Source: G965230615 sp965230615
GTDB lineage: Bacteria > Pseudomonadota > Gammaproteobacteria > HTCC5015
NCBI GenBank assembly: GCA_965230615.1
Contig: OZ246012.1
Coordinates: forward strand, 3,968,001 to 4,032,000
Reading direction: 5' to 3'
Length of the DNA stretch: 64,000 nt
The first letter of the stretch is position 1; each line of letters begins with the position of its first letter. Shown piece by piece: positions 9,924-18,995 of the stretch. A program made the position numbers and the translations under genes. The notes under the pieces were generated by a model. That model was not told where the DNA came from. It worked only from the letters and a program-made list of their open reading frames with translations, and did no database searches.

Positions 9924-11912
9924 TTGTCTGATATGAACCAACAACAAGCGATTAATACTATTCGAATTTTGTCAGCTGAAGCTGTACAAAAAGCCAATTC
10001 AGGCCACCCAGGATTACCGATGGGTACGGCAGAAATGGCTTATACCATCTGGATGCGTCACCTGCGTCATAACCCTCAAAACCCAGCCTGGCCAAATCGG
10101 GATCGCTTTGTACTATCCGCTGGCCATGGTTCAATGTTGCTGTACTCCTTATTGCACCTAACGGGTTATGATGTGTCGCTCGATGACATCAAGCAATTTC
10201 GCCAATGGGGCAGTAATACACCAGGTCACCCTGAAAGCCACATGACAGCCGGTGTAGAAGTCACAACCGGGCCATTAGGTCAGGGTTTTGCTAATGGTGT
10301 TGGCTTAGCCGTTGCTGAGCGCTATTTGGCTGAGCACTTTAATACAGATAGCCAGACATTGGTTGACCACTACACTTATGCCATTGTCAGTGATGGTGAT
10401 TTGCAGGAAGGTGTTGCCGCAGAAGCCGCTTCTTATGCGGGCACACAGGGTTTAAGCAAACTGATTTACCTTTACGATGACAATGAAATCAGTATCGAAG
10501 GAGATACTGATGTGACTTTCCGTGAAGATGTTGGCGCACGTTTTAAAGCGTATGGCTGGCAAGTGATTGGTCCAGTCGATGGGCATGATGTTGATGCCGT
10601 TGATGCTGCGATCAACGAAGCCAAAGCAGATCAAGATAAGCCATCACTGATTGTTTGTACAACAACGATTGGCTGGGGTTCGCCGAATAAAGCCGGTACA
10701 CACGGTGTGCATGGTGCAGCATTAGGTGAAGAAGAACTGGCTGCTACCAAAGCAAACCTGGGCTGGCCAGCAGAGCCTGCCTTTTATCTGCCAGAAGAAT
10801 CATTGCAGCATTACCGTGAGTCAATCGAAAAAGGTAAGGTGCAAGAAGGTGAGTGGAATAATCTGCTCAATGCCTATGCCGATGCTGAGCCTGAGAAAGC
10901 AGCTGAGTTTAAACGCCTGATGGCCGGTGAATTGCCAGCGAATTGGGATGCGGGTTTGCCGGTATTCTCAACCGATGATAAAGCAATTGCCACACGTGCA
11001 GCAGGTAGTAAGGTGCTTAATGGCTTATTTGAAAGCTGTAAAGACCTGTTCGGTGGCTCAGCCGACCTGGCACCAAGTACACTCACCTGGTTGAATGATT
11101 CAGGCAGCTTTGGTTGGGATAAATGTGGTCACAACCTGCAGTTTGGTATTCGTGAGCATGCGATGGGTTCGATTGCTTTGGGTATTGCGCACCACGGTGG
11201 CGCGATTCCTTACACAGCAACATTCTTAGCATTCGCTGATTACATGCGTCCACCGATGCGTCTGGCAGCACTCTCGCAAGAGCGAGTCGTGTTTGTGTTC
11301 ACACATGACAGTATTGGTCTTGGTGAAGATGGTCCAACGCATCAACCTGTTGAACATGTTGCCAGTTTGCGTGTTATTCCAGATTTATGGGTGTTCCGTC
11401 CAGCCGATGCCAATGAAACAGCGCAAGCTTGGCGTCAAGCGATCTTACGTAAAAATGGCCCTTCAACGATTATCTTGTCGCGTCAAGGCTTGCCAATACA
11501 AGATCCTAAGCTAACCGAAGGTACGGCGAAAGGCGCTTATATCATTAATGATACCGATGGTGCGCCAGAGGTTGTATTAATGGCAACAGGCTCTGAAGTG
11601 CAGTTAGCGCAGAAAGCGGCCGCCGCCTTAGCTGAGCAATCTATTAAAGCACGTGTTGTCTCCATGCCATGTTGGGAACTATTTGAAGCACAGTCAGCTG
11701 ACTATCAGGCTTCAGTACTGCCAGCAGGCACACCAAAAGTGGCTATTGAGGCAGGTTCATCAATGGGCTGGCATAAGTATGTTGGTGACAATGGTGGCTT
11801 TGTAACACTAGACCGCTTTGGTGAGTCAGCACCGGGTGGTGTAGCAATGGATAAATTAGGTTTTAATGTTGATAATGTGGTTGCTGTAGCGAAACAAACG
11901 CTTGGCAAATAA
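9924..11912 (+). CDS. tkt: transketolase
   Basis: A 662-residue transketolase that moves two-carbon units between sugar phosphates in the pentose phosphate pathway, using thiamine diphosphate. The N-terminal ThDP-binding domain shows SGHPGLPMG, the TTGPLGQG loop and SDGDLQEG (about residue 156). The middle domain shows FGIREHAMG and THDSIGLGEDGPTHQPVEH. Full family length. It takes up xylulose 5-phosphate, the product of the xylA-xylB pathway encoded 8 kb away. Start: AGGAG at 9915-9919 sits 4 bases before a TTG (9924) and 13 before an in-frame ATG (9933). TTG is slightly favoured, ATG is possible. Confidence 0.97.
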   Translation: MSDMNQQQAINTIRILSAEAVQKANSGHPGLPMGTAEMAYTIWMRHLRHNPQNPAWPNRDRFVLSAGHGSMLLYSLLHLTGYDVSLDDIKQFRQWGSNTPGHPESHMTAGVEVTTGPLGQGFANGVGLAVAERYLAEHFNTDSQTLVDHYTYAIVSDGDLQEGVAAEAASYAGTQGLSKLIYLYDDNEISIEGDTDVTFREDVGARFKAYGWQVIGPVDGHDVDAVDAAINEAKADQDKPSLIVCTTTIGWGSPNKAGTHGVHGAALGEEELAATKANLGWPAEPAFYLPEESLQHYRESIEKGKVQEGEWNNLLNAYADAEPEKAAEFKRLMAGELPANWDAGLPVFSTDDKAIATRAAGSKVLNGLFESCKDLFGGSADLAPSTLTWLNDSGSFGWDKCGHNLQFGIREHAMGSIALGIAHHGGAIPYTATFLAFADYMRPPMRLAALSQERVVFVFTHDSIGLGEDGPTHQPVEHVASLRVIPDLWVFRPADANETAQAWRQAILRKNGPSTIILSRQGLPIQDPKLTEGTAKGAYIINDTDGAPEVVLMATGSEVQLAQKAAAALAEQSIKARVVSMPCWELFEAQSADYQASVLPAGTPKVAIEAGSSMGWHKYVGDNGGFVTLDRFGESAPGGVAMDKLGFNVDNVVAVAKQTLGK

Positions 11913-11946
11913 CGATCCCTTTATTACCGACTATATTGCATAGTAT

Positions 11947-11987
11947 AAAAATGCCGTTACCGATTAATGGGTAACGGCATTTTTTTT
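11947..11987 (+). terminator. Rho-independent terminator of tkt
   Basis: An 11-bp stem ATGCCGTTACC (11951-11961) pairs with 11970-11980 around an 8-base loop, flanked by A and T runs and followed by eight T. Confidence 0.9.
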
Positions 11988-12049
11988 ATCCTGTGATAAA
12001 AAGAAAGTAGCGCCTGATCAGTTGAGGAAGAACCGAGGAGGAGTCGAAT

Positions 12050-12601
12050 ATGCCAGCACAATATACCGCAGAAACCGTTATACGGTTTTGGTTTGAAGAG
12101 ATTGAGCAGGCGCAGTGGTGGAAAAAAGATGCTGCTTTCGATCAGTTAATTAAAGACAGGTTTGCAAGCCTGCATCAGCAAGCGATTTGTTGTGAGCTAT
12201 ATAGTTGGCGCACAACGGCACTGGGACGTTTGGCAGAGGTTATAGTATTAGATCAGTTTTCGCGCAATATGTTTAGGGATACAGCGCAGGCTTTTGCTTA
12301 TGATGCGCTTGCCTTGGCTTTGGCGCAAGAAACAGTTGCTTGCGGTGCTGATCAGCACTTGAGTGCAACGCAAAAGAATTTTCTTTATATGCCCTATATG
12401 CACAGTGAATCTTTAGCGATACATAATGAAGCTGTTAGCTTATTTGAGAAAAACGGTGCTGAATCTAATTTAACATTTGAAATCAAGCATCGGGATATTA
12501 TCGAAAAGTTTGGGCGCTATCCGCACCGTAATGCTATTTTAGGAAGAACATCGACTGCAGCAGAGCTTGAATTTCTGCAACAGCCTGGTTCGAGCTTTTA
12601 A
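12050..12601 (+). CDS. DUF924 family protein
   Basis: A 183-residue protein of the DUF924 family, all-alpha proteins with a TPR-like fold and no established activity. Family signatures are visible: VIRFWFEE at the N-terminus, WWKKDAAFDQLIKDRF, LGRLAEVIVLDQFSRNMFRDTAQAFAYD, LYMPYMHSE, and HRDIIEKFGRYPHRNAILGR near the C-terminus. Length is typical. The ATG follows AGGAGGAG (12035-12042). The gene overlaps the convergent oxidoreductase gene by 4 bases. Soluble, probably cytoplasmic. Confidence 0.92.
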   Translation: MPAQYTAETVIRFWFEEIEQAQWWKKDAAFDQLIKDRFASLHQQAICCELYSWRTTALGRLAEVIVLDQFSRNMFRDTAQAFAYDALALALAQETVACGADQHLSATQKNFLYMPYMHSESLAIHNEAVSLFEKNGAESNLTFEIKHRDIIEKFGRYPHRNAILGRTSTAAELEFLQQPGSSF

Positions 12602-13593
12602 TTGTTTGTTGAGATCGCTAAAACGACTGCGCCAATACGCAGTTCAGTTTCTACCCGATGATGTGCGCTTGCGGCATCTTGCATAGGATAAGCTTTATCA
12701 ACAATCGAACGTATTTTGCCTGCCTCAATCATTTGTTTGAGCGTCAGTAGCTCTTCCTGCGTTTCTCGAGCAAAGGCGAAGCTTGCGGTTTTATGATTAA
12801 ACTTGGTTTTGAATAGGTTCGTGAACAGGCAGCGTAACATGGTCATTAAACGCGGGTTACCTGTTAAATAGCGGCCGTAGGGATTGAGAATCTTGATGAT
12901 TTTAGAATAATTACTATTGGGCACCATATCTAAAATGACATCGTAAGTTTGCTGTTGCTCTGTAAAGTCTTGTTTAGTGTAGTCAACGATATGCTCCGCA
13001 CCAAGGCTACGCAAAAAATCTTGCTTAATTTCACTATCAACGGCGGTAACTTCAGCGCCAAATGCCTTAGCAATTTGGATAGCGTGGGCACCAATACTGC
13101 CCCCAGCGCCATTGATGAGTACTTTTTCGCCAGGCTTAATATTTGCACGACGCATAAAATGTAGTGCATTGAGGCCGCCTAAAGGTACAGCAGCTGCATC
13201 GATAAAGCTCATATTATCGGGTTTGCTAACAATGGTGTAGTCAGCAGGTAATGCCATATATTCGCCATAAGCGCCCAGCCGTAGCTGCGCCGATCCAAAA
13301 ACCTGGTCACCTATTGAGAGATTACTCACCTCTTTGCCTATGGCACAAACTTCGCCGGCGAAGTATCCTCCCAGAATTTGCCGTTTTGGTTTGAAAATGC
13401 CAAATGCTATTCTTAAGGGCAGCCAAAACCAAGATACAGAAAACGTAAAGCTGCGCATTTCGCAATCAGATTTGGTGACCTCGGCTGCATGTACCTGGAT
13501 AAGTACTTCGTTGTCAGCATAAGCTGGCTTATCGACATTTTTGAGCTGTAAAACAGCCGGTGAGCCGTAGCGAGAATAAGTGACCGCTTTCAT
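12598..13593 (-). CDS. zinc-free MDR alcohol dehydrogenase / quinone oxidoreductase-like
   Basis: A 331-residue medium-chain dehydrogenase/reductase. It has the GroES-like N-terminal part (LIQVHAAEVTKSDCEMRS) and a Rossmann domain with the nucleotide motif VLINGAGGSIGAHAIQIAKAFGAEVTAV (about residues 149-175). The zinc-binding Cys/His set of alcohol dehydrogenases is missing, placing it with the NADPH-dependent quinone oxidoreductase (QOR) group. Substrate unknown. It stands alone and converges on the DUF924 gene with a 4-bp overlap. Confidence 0.9.
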   Translation of the reverse strand: MKAVTYSRYGSPAVLQLKNVDKPAYADNEVLIQVHAAEVTKSDCEMRSFTFSVSWFWLPLRIAFGIFKPKRQILGGYFAGEVCAIGKEVSNLSIGDQVFGSAQLRLGAYGEYMALPADYTIVSKPDNMSFIDAAAVPLGGLNALHFMRRANIKPGEKVLINGAGGSIGAHAIQIAKAFGAEVTAVDSEIKQDFLRSLGAEHIVDYTKQDFTEQQQTYDVILDMVPNSNYSKIIKILNPYGRYLTGNPRLMTMLRCLFTNLFKTKFNHKTASFAFARETQEELLTLKQMIEAGKIRSIVDKAYPMQDAASAHHRVETELRIGAVVLAISTNN

Positions 13594-13936
13594 AGATATT
13601 CGTGTCAGCTTTTAGAAAGGTGAATAATATGAATAGTATATAGTACTTGGTTTTAGTAAAGAAGCTTTACTCAGGTGATACCCGATATTAGAGGTTGTGG
13701 ATTTTGTATGTGGGAGTATTTATATCTGTATTCGTATCTGCTGTTTAGGGTAGAAATTGCTTATCAATAAAGACTTTGAATAAGATTGTTTATATTGTAG
13801 AAAAACTAAAATTAATAATAAAAAAAATTGTTAATAAGTATGTGGATAGCTATTTTTTATGGCTGTTATGTAATTGAAGCTTCATGAGTAAATGCGAGGA
13901 TGATTGTTCTTACTATAAGGTAAAGGGTTAGAGTAT
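13594..13936. other. 343-bp AT-rich divergent spacer
   Basis: Separates the minus-strand MDR gene from the plus-strand beta-helix gene. Strongly AT-rich; promoters are expected, but no specific box stands out. Confidence 0.45.
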
Positions 13937-15778
13937 ATGATGGTTAAAAAACACACTCAAAAAAATTATCATTTTTATTTCTTAATAACGTTAATGTGTC
14001 TTTTAGGTAAAGAGAGCTTTGCGCAATCAACATTTGTTGCAGATCTCGTAAGTTTATCAGATCCGGAAAATCAGGGTAAGGTTGCTTTAGTTCAGAATGA
14101 TATTGATCTTAATGACGGCAGTATTGTGCTGGCTGACAATATTACACTAGCACCGCGTGGCGGGGTAATCTCTAATGGTACTCTGAGTAATGTACAACAA
14201 ATAGAAGATAATCGATCCCAGCTGTTTGCGACTGATGTTACTCTGTTCTCAGGTAGTGTGGCTGAAGCTGAGCTTTATGCGGCTGTGTTTTATCCTGAAT
14301 GGTATGGTGCGCAATCCGATGGCATATTTGATAACACAGCGGCATTGCAGGCAAGCTTTGACAATGCAGAGTTTATTCGTTTGCAAAGCAATGGACATTA
14401 CAGCTTAGAAGGTGTTGTGCATGTTGACCGTAGTGGCTTAGTAAGGCTCGATGGTAATCATGCTACGTTTGTTAGCAATAACTTATCGACCTTGGAGATG
14501 TTTATTTTTGATCAGTCTTTAAGAGTAACCAGGATTAGAGATTTGACGGTTGATGGCCAGCATAATAGAGCCAAGGCATTTAATATTCGCACAAGCTTCT
14601 ATTTTAAAGAAGTGAAAGTGATTAATTTGTTTAGTGATCAAACGCAAGTATATGCTTTCTTTGTTGATGTTGAGAAGCAACTGACGACTTCGATATTTGA
14701 GGAGTGCGAGTGCGATACACTTGATGGAAGTGCTAATGGTAATTTATTTGACAACGTTGGGGCAGCAAGATGCTTTCAGGTGCATTGGGATTATCTATCG
14801 CAGCCAACAGTGATTGAAGTCAATGGCGGAACTTTTAAAAATGTTTGGGGCGAGGATGGTGATGTGATACAAATTGCCTCGAATGCACATGAGTATGATC
14901 ATGATAGTAAGTTTATTGTGCGTGATGCTTATCTGGGCTTTGCAAGTCGCCGAATTATTAAAGGTACTGCATCGGGGATTGAGTTATATAATAATTTTAT
15001 TGAAGCAGCAGTGGATCACCCACAACTTGTTGGTCGAGTGCCTGCCGGTATGGTGGTGTTTGCGCTATTTGATCCTGATATGTCGCCTAATGCACAGTTG
15101 CAGGGTATACGTGTTATTGGTAATACCTTTCATAGTGAGCGTGGTACCAATGGTGAATTTGGTGATACGCAAGTTAATTTTAGTGATGTCGATGGTGCTT
15201 TAATAGAAAGTAATCAATTTGTGTCTTCGAAAGTCATACTAAAAGGCTTGAGTGGTGATACCAGGTTTGATGATAACGCATTCACTATGAATGCCAAGAT
15301 GTCATTAGATTACGATTCTACCGGTTCGGTAATTATTGAAAATAATACAGTGACACATGAGCCCGGTAGTTTATATGATTTCAGAGGCTGGATTGAAGAT
15401 AGTGTTGCTCCACGTATTATTGATAGTCTTACTATTCAAAATAACATATTAACATTAAATACGGGAATTGATGACCTAACATTTGGTTTATTGTGGATTG
15501 ATAATGATGCTTCAGATGACAGGCCCAACGGTAGTGTCTATAGCAATCTATTGATTGATGGTAATATGATTCATCGCAATGGTGACTATGAAGATACAAA
15601 TATGCTAAGAATTGATGTGGAGATAGATAGTACATCGAGTATTATCAATAATATTATGTATTCACCAAGATTTTTTCATGACTCTATAAACCTTAATGAA
15701 AATGATGGTAATGAGCCTGTGGTGCAAAATAACCTGCATCGCCATGAAGGGGTGGAGCAACTATATGATCCTTTATAA
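13937..15778 (+). CDS. secreted right-handed beta-helix (pectate-lyase-like fold) protein
   Basis: A 613-residue exported protein: signal peptide of about 30 residues ending at SFAQ. At about residues 117-135, EWYGAQSDGIFDNTAALQASFDNA matches the GAxxDGxxDNTAALQ opening of the pectate-lyase-3 type beta-helix. The remainder consists of short repeats with IxNNxF-like turns (LYNNFIEAA, IRVIGNTFHSERG, LIESNQFVSS, VIIENNTVTHE, LTIQNNILTL, LLIDGNMIHRNG), the coils of a parallel beta-helix. Members include polysaccharide lyases, epimerases and phage depolymerases. No catalytic set can be assigned. A role in polysaccharide handling fits the nearby GH26-like genes but is inference. Confidence 0.82.
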   Translation: MMVKKHTQKNYHFYFLITLMCLLGKESFAQSTFVADLVSLSDPENQGKVALVQNDIDLNDGSIVLADNITLAPRGGVISNGTLSNVQQIEDNRSQLFATDVTLFSGSVAEAELYAAVFYPEWYGAQSDGIFDNTAALQASFDNAEFIRLQSNGHYSLEGVVHVDRSGLVRLDGNHATFVSNNLSTLEMFIFDQSLRVTRIRDLTVDGQHNRAKAFNIRTSFYFKEVKVINLFSDQTQVYAFFVDVEKQLTTSIFEECECDTLDGSANGNLFDNVGAARCFQVHWDYLSQPTVIEVNGGTFKNVWGEDGDVIQIASNAHEYDHDSKFIVRDAYLGFASRRIIKGTASGIELYNNFIEAAVDHPQLVGRVPAGMVVFALFDPDMSPNAQLQGIRVIGNTFHSERGTNGEFGDTQVNFSDVDGALIESNQFVSSKVILKGLSGDTRFDDNAFTMNAKMSLDYDSTGSVIIENNTVTHEPGSLYDFRGWIEDSVAPRIIDSLTIQNNILTLNTGIDDLTFGLLWIDNDASDDRPNGSVYSNLLIDGNMIHRNGDYEDTNMLRIDVEIDSTSSIINNIMYSPRFFHDSINLNENDGNEPVVQNNLHRHEGVEQLYDPL

Positions 15779-15808
15779 ATATTTTTAATAGGGTGATAAG
15801 ATAAAAAG

Positions 15809-15859
15809 TTAGGGCTAGATAATGTTCTTACTGAGAGGTAGTGATTAGTCTAGCCCTAA
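15809..15859 (+). terminator. inverted repeat after the beta-helix gene
   Basis: TTAGGGCTAGA at 15809-15819 is repeated as its perfect complement at 15849-15859, with a 29-base loop. There is no T-run after it, so termination is uncertain. It sits between convergent units and may protect mRNA 3' ends. Confidence 0.45.
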
Positions 15860-15920
15860 AACGCTTTGGAAACTTAATATGTTCCTTAAACAGTTTCACC
15901 TTATTAACCTTATCAATGCT

Positions 15921-16867
15921 TTATCGAAGTCCCACCAGGTCTGCGCTGGCGGCAGCCAGTTTTTTAGCTGCTTGCATATCCAGTGCATGTGGGTTCGGTG
16001 ATTGCATTGGCTAACCGCCTTTTTTACATTGCTTATCTCGGTACAGTGCACTGTGCTGACTAAAATACGCGCCTGAATGATTAGGGGCATCATCCGATAA
16101 TATGCAGTGCAAGGAGGTTTGTGCCGACTCTTCATCACTGTTAGTCAGTGATGATTGAAAGGGTAGCATAATAAACCGCATCACTTTCATCAGTGCGCCA
16201 TTGCCGCCAAAATTTGATCTGGCCCAGCCTGGGTGTATCGATGCAGTCGTCACACCGCTGCCTTTGAGTCTATCAGCAAGCTCCATTGCATATTGCACGA
16301 TAGCGACCTTTACCTCGCCATAAGCGGCAAAGTTGCTGAAGGTACGGTTTTTATAAGCAAGATCATCCAAATGCACCTGGTAACGGTTTTTGGGGCTGCC
16401 TGCATGCACTACCGAAGAGAGCAGTGTAATTCTCGACGGCGCACTTTTTTTGAGTGTCTCAAGCAGTAACTCTGTTAATAGAAAGTGACCAAAGAAATTG
16501 GCTGACCAGGTCGTTTCAAAACCATCTTTACTGTACTCCGGCTGGTTTGACATCATGACCATACCGGCATTACAAATAAGGCCATCGAGTTGCGAATATT
16601 TACTCAGAAAATTTTGACTAAACTTATGCACAGATTGTAAATCAGATAAGTCGCAGCGCATGACCTCGGTGCTGCCTTTTAATCCGGCGAACTCTTTAGC
16701 TGCGGTTTCGCCAGCGGCCTGTCTGCGACATGCCCACCTTGCTTAACCAGCTGCCGGGTGGTTTCTAAGCCAACACCAGAGTTGGCCCCTGTTACGATAT
16801 ACACCTTACCGCTAATATCTTTGGCAAGTGTTGCTGCATCACACCAAAGCACATGTTTATTGGCCAT
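15921..16867 (-). pseudogene. broken SDR-family (retinol-dehydrogenase-like) oxidoreductase
   Basis: Remnant of a roughly 315-residue short-chain dehydrogenase. The N-terminus (MANKHVLWCDAATLAKDISG, then KVYIVTGANSGVGLETTRQL) is intact to GGHV. There, about 10 bases compared with the family pattern HVVMACR are missing (near 16728-16733), shifting the frame. The next frame carries RQAAGETAAKEFAGLKG, then MRCDLSDL, the NAG motif and a YGEVK active-site-like motif. A second lesion is a TAG (16011-16013) where relatives have Trp after CKKGG. Beyond it the frame continues PMQSPNPHALDMQAAKKL to a TAA at 15921. Two independent lesions make this a pseudogene. Confidence 0.85.
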
Positions 16868-17023
16868 TTTTTGCCTCTTGTATTTAAGCTACTTGCAGAT
16901 AATTATGCTGAGGCCAAGCCATAATTAAACTAGCATAATATGCCAAATTAATTGCGGATTGTGTCACAGGGGCTGCCCCTTGCGTTTTTGTGATGTTGAT
17001 AACGATTTTTTAACGCTATCTGA

Positions 17024-17197
17024 ATTGAGAGTATTCCCGGAAATGATCGGCAGAAGAATGTTGCGCTCACCAGCAAAGGTAAAAAGCTGGCCGCCAAGAG
17101 CGAACAAGCCACTGAGGCAGCATTTTGCGCTACCGGTTTAAGCCTGAATGAGGCCAAGGCGCTGATGGTATTGTGCCGTAAGATCACGCCTGAATAA
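17024..17197 (+). pseudogene. C-terminal remnant of a MarR-family regulator
   Basis: An open stretch without a start codon encodes SIPGNDRQKNVALTSKGKK and continues to FCATGLSLNEAKALM. This matches the wing (PxDRRxxxVxLTxKG) and C-terminal helix (ATGLSxxEAxxL) of MarR repressors. The DNA-binding helices upstream are missing, and a TGA lies directly before the fragment. It adjoins the broken SDR gene, so regulator and enzyme may have decayed together. Confidence 0.6.
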
Positions 17198-17269
17198 ATA
17201 AAGGGCAATAAGCTTAAGCCTAGGCGATAGATGCTCAGTAGGCACCCGCGCCGGGCAGCGCAATATAAG

Positions 17270-17812
17270 CTATTTTAAGCCTTCATCAATAAAAGCCTGA
17301 ATATCTTCCAGCGGTATATGATCACTGGTATCACGGCCATACCAGACTTGGGTGACTTTACCTGTTTCATCAATCAAAAAGTCAGCTGGGACGATTTTAA
17401 TATGGGGGTTGTTGCTAGGACGACCGCCAGTCATAAAACCGCGAACCAGATTTGGTAGCTTAAATAGCATGGCTCTGAAAATTGCGCGAATAGAGTGTTC
17501 CACACCGTATTGGTTATAAACATCTAACTCAGGGTCGCTGATCATGCGGAAAGGGCGCGGGTGTCTGGCGACAAAATTACGCACTTTGTCCGATGTGTCG
17601 CTAAACATGGCGATAACTTCCAGGCCATCTTGCTGCCAGGATTTATAACGGTGTGTTAGCTCATAGACGCGCAGGTTACAAAAAGGGCAAGCAGCATCCC
17701 GGAAGAATGACAACATGACACGTTTGCCACGTAAGGCACTGAGTTGAAAAGCTTCACCGTAAATATCTTCGGTGCTGAAGTCGATACTGTCGCAAGGTGG
17801 ATTTAGCCGCAT
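17270..17812 (-). CDS. AhpC/TSA-type peroxiredoxin-like protein
   Basis: A 180-residue thioredoxin-fold protein. The active-site region is MLSFFRDAACPFCNLRVYELTHRY, with CPFC at about residues 42-45, at the end of the first beta strand, as in AhpC/TSA redoxins. Asp and Ala precede the first Cys where typical peroxiredoxins have Thr. Later segments (VIAMFSDTSDKVRNFV, FRMISDPELDVYNQYGV, ADFLIDETGKVTQVWYGRD) follow the family order. It probably reduces peroxides or disulfides in the cytoplasm; no signal peptide. Monocistronic. Confidence 0.86.
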   Translation of the reverse strand: MRLNPPCDSIDFSTEDIYGEAFQLSALRGKRVMLSFFRDAACPFCNLRVYELTHRYKSWQQDGLEVIAMFSDTSDKVRNFVARHPRPFRMISDPELDVYNQYGVEHSIRAIFRAMLFKLPNLVRGFMTGGRPSNNPHIKIVPADFLIDETGKVTQVWYGRDTSDHIPLEDIQAFIDEGLK

Positions 17813-17957
17813 AGTCCTTTTCTCTTTTGTTTATGTCATAAGATTGTTATGTCATCACATCATTGTGTCGCGAGCGCAGTGTAGCATAAGCTACGGTTTT
17901 TACGGTCAGTAGGTCAGCCTGTCTATTTGGCCAGGCTGACCAGTTCACTCGGCGAGT

Positions 17958-18890
17958 TTAGCCGTACTGCGAGAGTGTTTCAACGTTAAAGCGAATGGTA
18001 ACGCTTAGACTTTCTTTCGGGGCAAGCTCAATCAAGCCGGTATCGGCTGTATTGCGATTAGCCATATTGATAAAGTCTGTAATATTGCTCACGGGTTCAA
18101 CACAGAAAAAGTCTTCGCCTTTGGGTACAAATACAACCATATATCTGAGTGGGCCTTGGTGAGACAGTGTAAGTTGTAATTTGTGCTGTGGCCAGCGAAT
18201 ACGGGCTTGGCCATCCCAGCCGGTGAAGCAATGATCGAGTTCCAGGCCGCTCAAGGTTCGAGGGCCATTTAAACGCCAGTCTTGTGGTATATCGATTAGC
18301 TCTGTGGGAATGCATAGCTCATCAGTTAACCACACTTGTTTTACTGGAATATCTATCTCAACATCATCAGTGCGTGGAAAATAAGGGTGCAGGCCAGTGC
18401 CAACCGGCATAGCGCTGCTATCTTCATTATGTGTTGTTAAGCTAATGATCAGTTCATTATCACGTAATTCAAAATGCTGAGTCGCACTGTATTGCCAAGG
18501 CCAGCCATTGCCGCCTTGCGGGTGTTGATAGCCTAAGGTGGCTGAATGCTCATTATGCTCATCGATAGTCCAGGCCTGACGCCAGGCTTGACCATGCAAA
18601 GGGTGTGGATGGGGTGGCATATTTACATCCAGCTTGGCTTGTTGCCCCTGATAGTTAAATTCACCCTGTGCAATACGGTTGGAAAAAGGTATCAATGGAA
18701 AGCTGGCAGTCGCTAAGACATCATTGTCTGCTAAGGCGGCTTGGCTGGCTGGCCGCATAATATCAAAGGCCTGCCCACCTTGTTGGTAGCGAAATGCACT
18801 GATCGCACCACCACAAGCAGGTGCGAGCTGTAAGGTTAACTGTGAGTTTTGTAAGGTGATAATAGTAGGCGGGTTATTGTGCTTGCTCAT
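17958..18890 (-). CDS. aldose 1-epimerase family protein (probable xylose mutarotase)
   Basis: A 310-residue galactose-mutarotase-like protein. Family marks are FPLIPFSNRIAQGEF (about residues 65-79), PHPHPLHGQAWRQAW with the catalytic-type His, VGTGLHPYFPR (about 149-159) and ELDHCFTGWDG near the C-terminus. It would interconvert the alpha and beta anomers of an aldose. As the third gene of the xylB-xylA unit it probably works on D-xylose before isomerisation, which is inferred from position. A hairpin lies in the 105-bp gap after xylA. Confidence 0.88.
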   Translation of the reverse strand: MSKHNNPPTIITLQNSQLTLQLAPACGGAISAFRYQQGGQAFDIMRPASQAALADNDVLATASFPLIPFSNRIAQGEFNYQGQQAKLDVNMPPHPHPLHGQAWRQAWTIDEHNEHSATLGYQHPQGGNGWPWQYSATQHFELRDNELIISLTTHNEDSSAMPVGTGLHPYFPRTDDVEIDIPVKQVWLTDELCIPTELIDIPQDWRLNGPRTLSGLELDHCFTGWDGQARIRWPQHKLQLTLSHQGPLRYMVVFVPKGEDFFCVEPVSNITDFINMANRNTADTGLIELAPKESLSVTIRFNVETLSQYG

Positions 18891-18934
18891 AGCATTGTCC
18901 TTGTTAACACCAATAATAAAGCGCGTATATATAA

Positions 18935-18967
18935 AAAGGGCATATACAATAGCTATATATGCCCTTT
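18935..18967 (-). terminator. intercistronic hairpin between xylA and the epimerase gene
   Basis: A 12-bp perfect stem AAAGGGCATATA (18935-18946) pairs with 18956-18967. On the minus strand it is followed by TTTTTATATA, so it may partly terminate transcription after xylA or stabilise its mRNA. Confidence 0.6.
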
Positions 18968-18995
18968 ACTGTACAACTAATTGTTAAGCGTCGTC

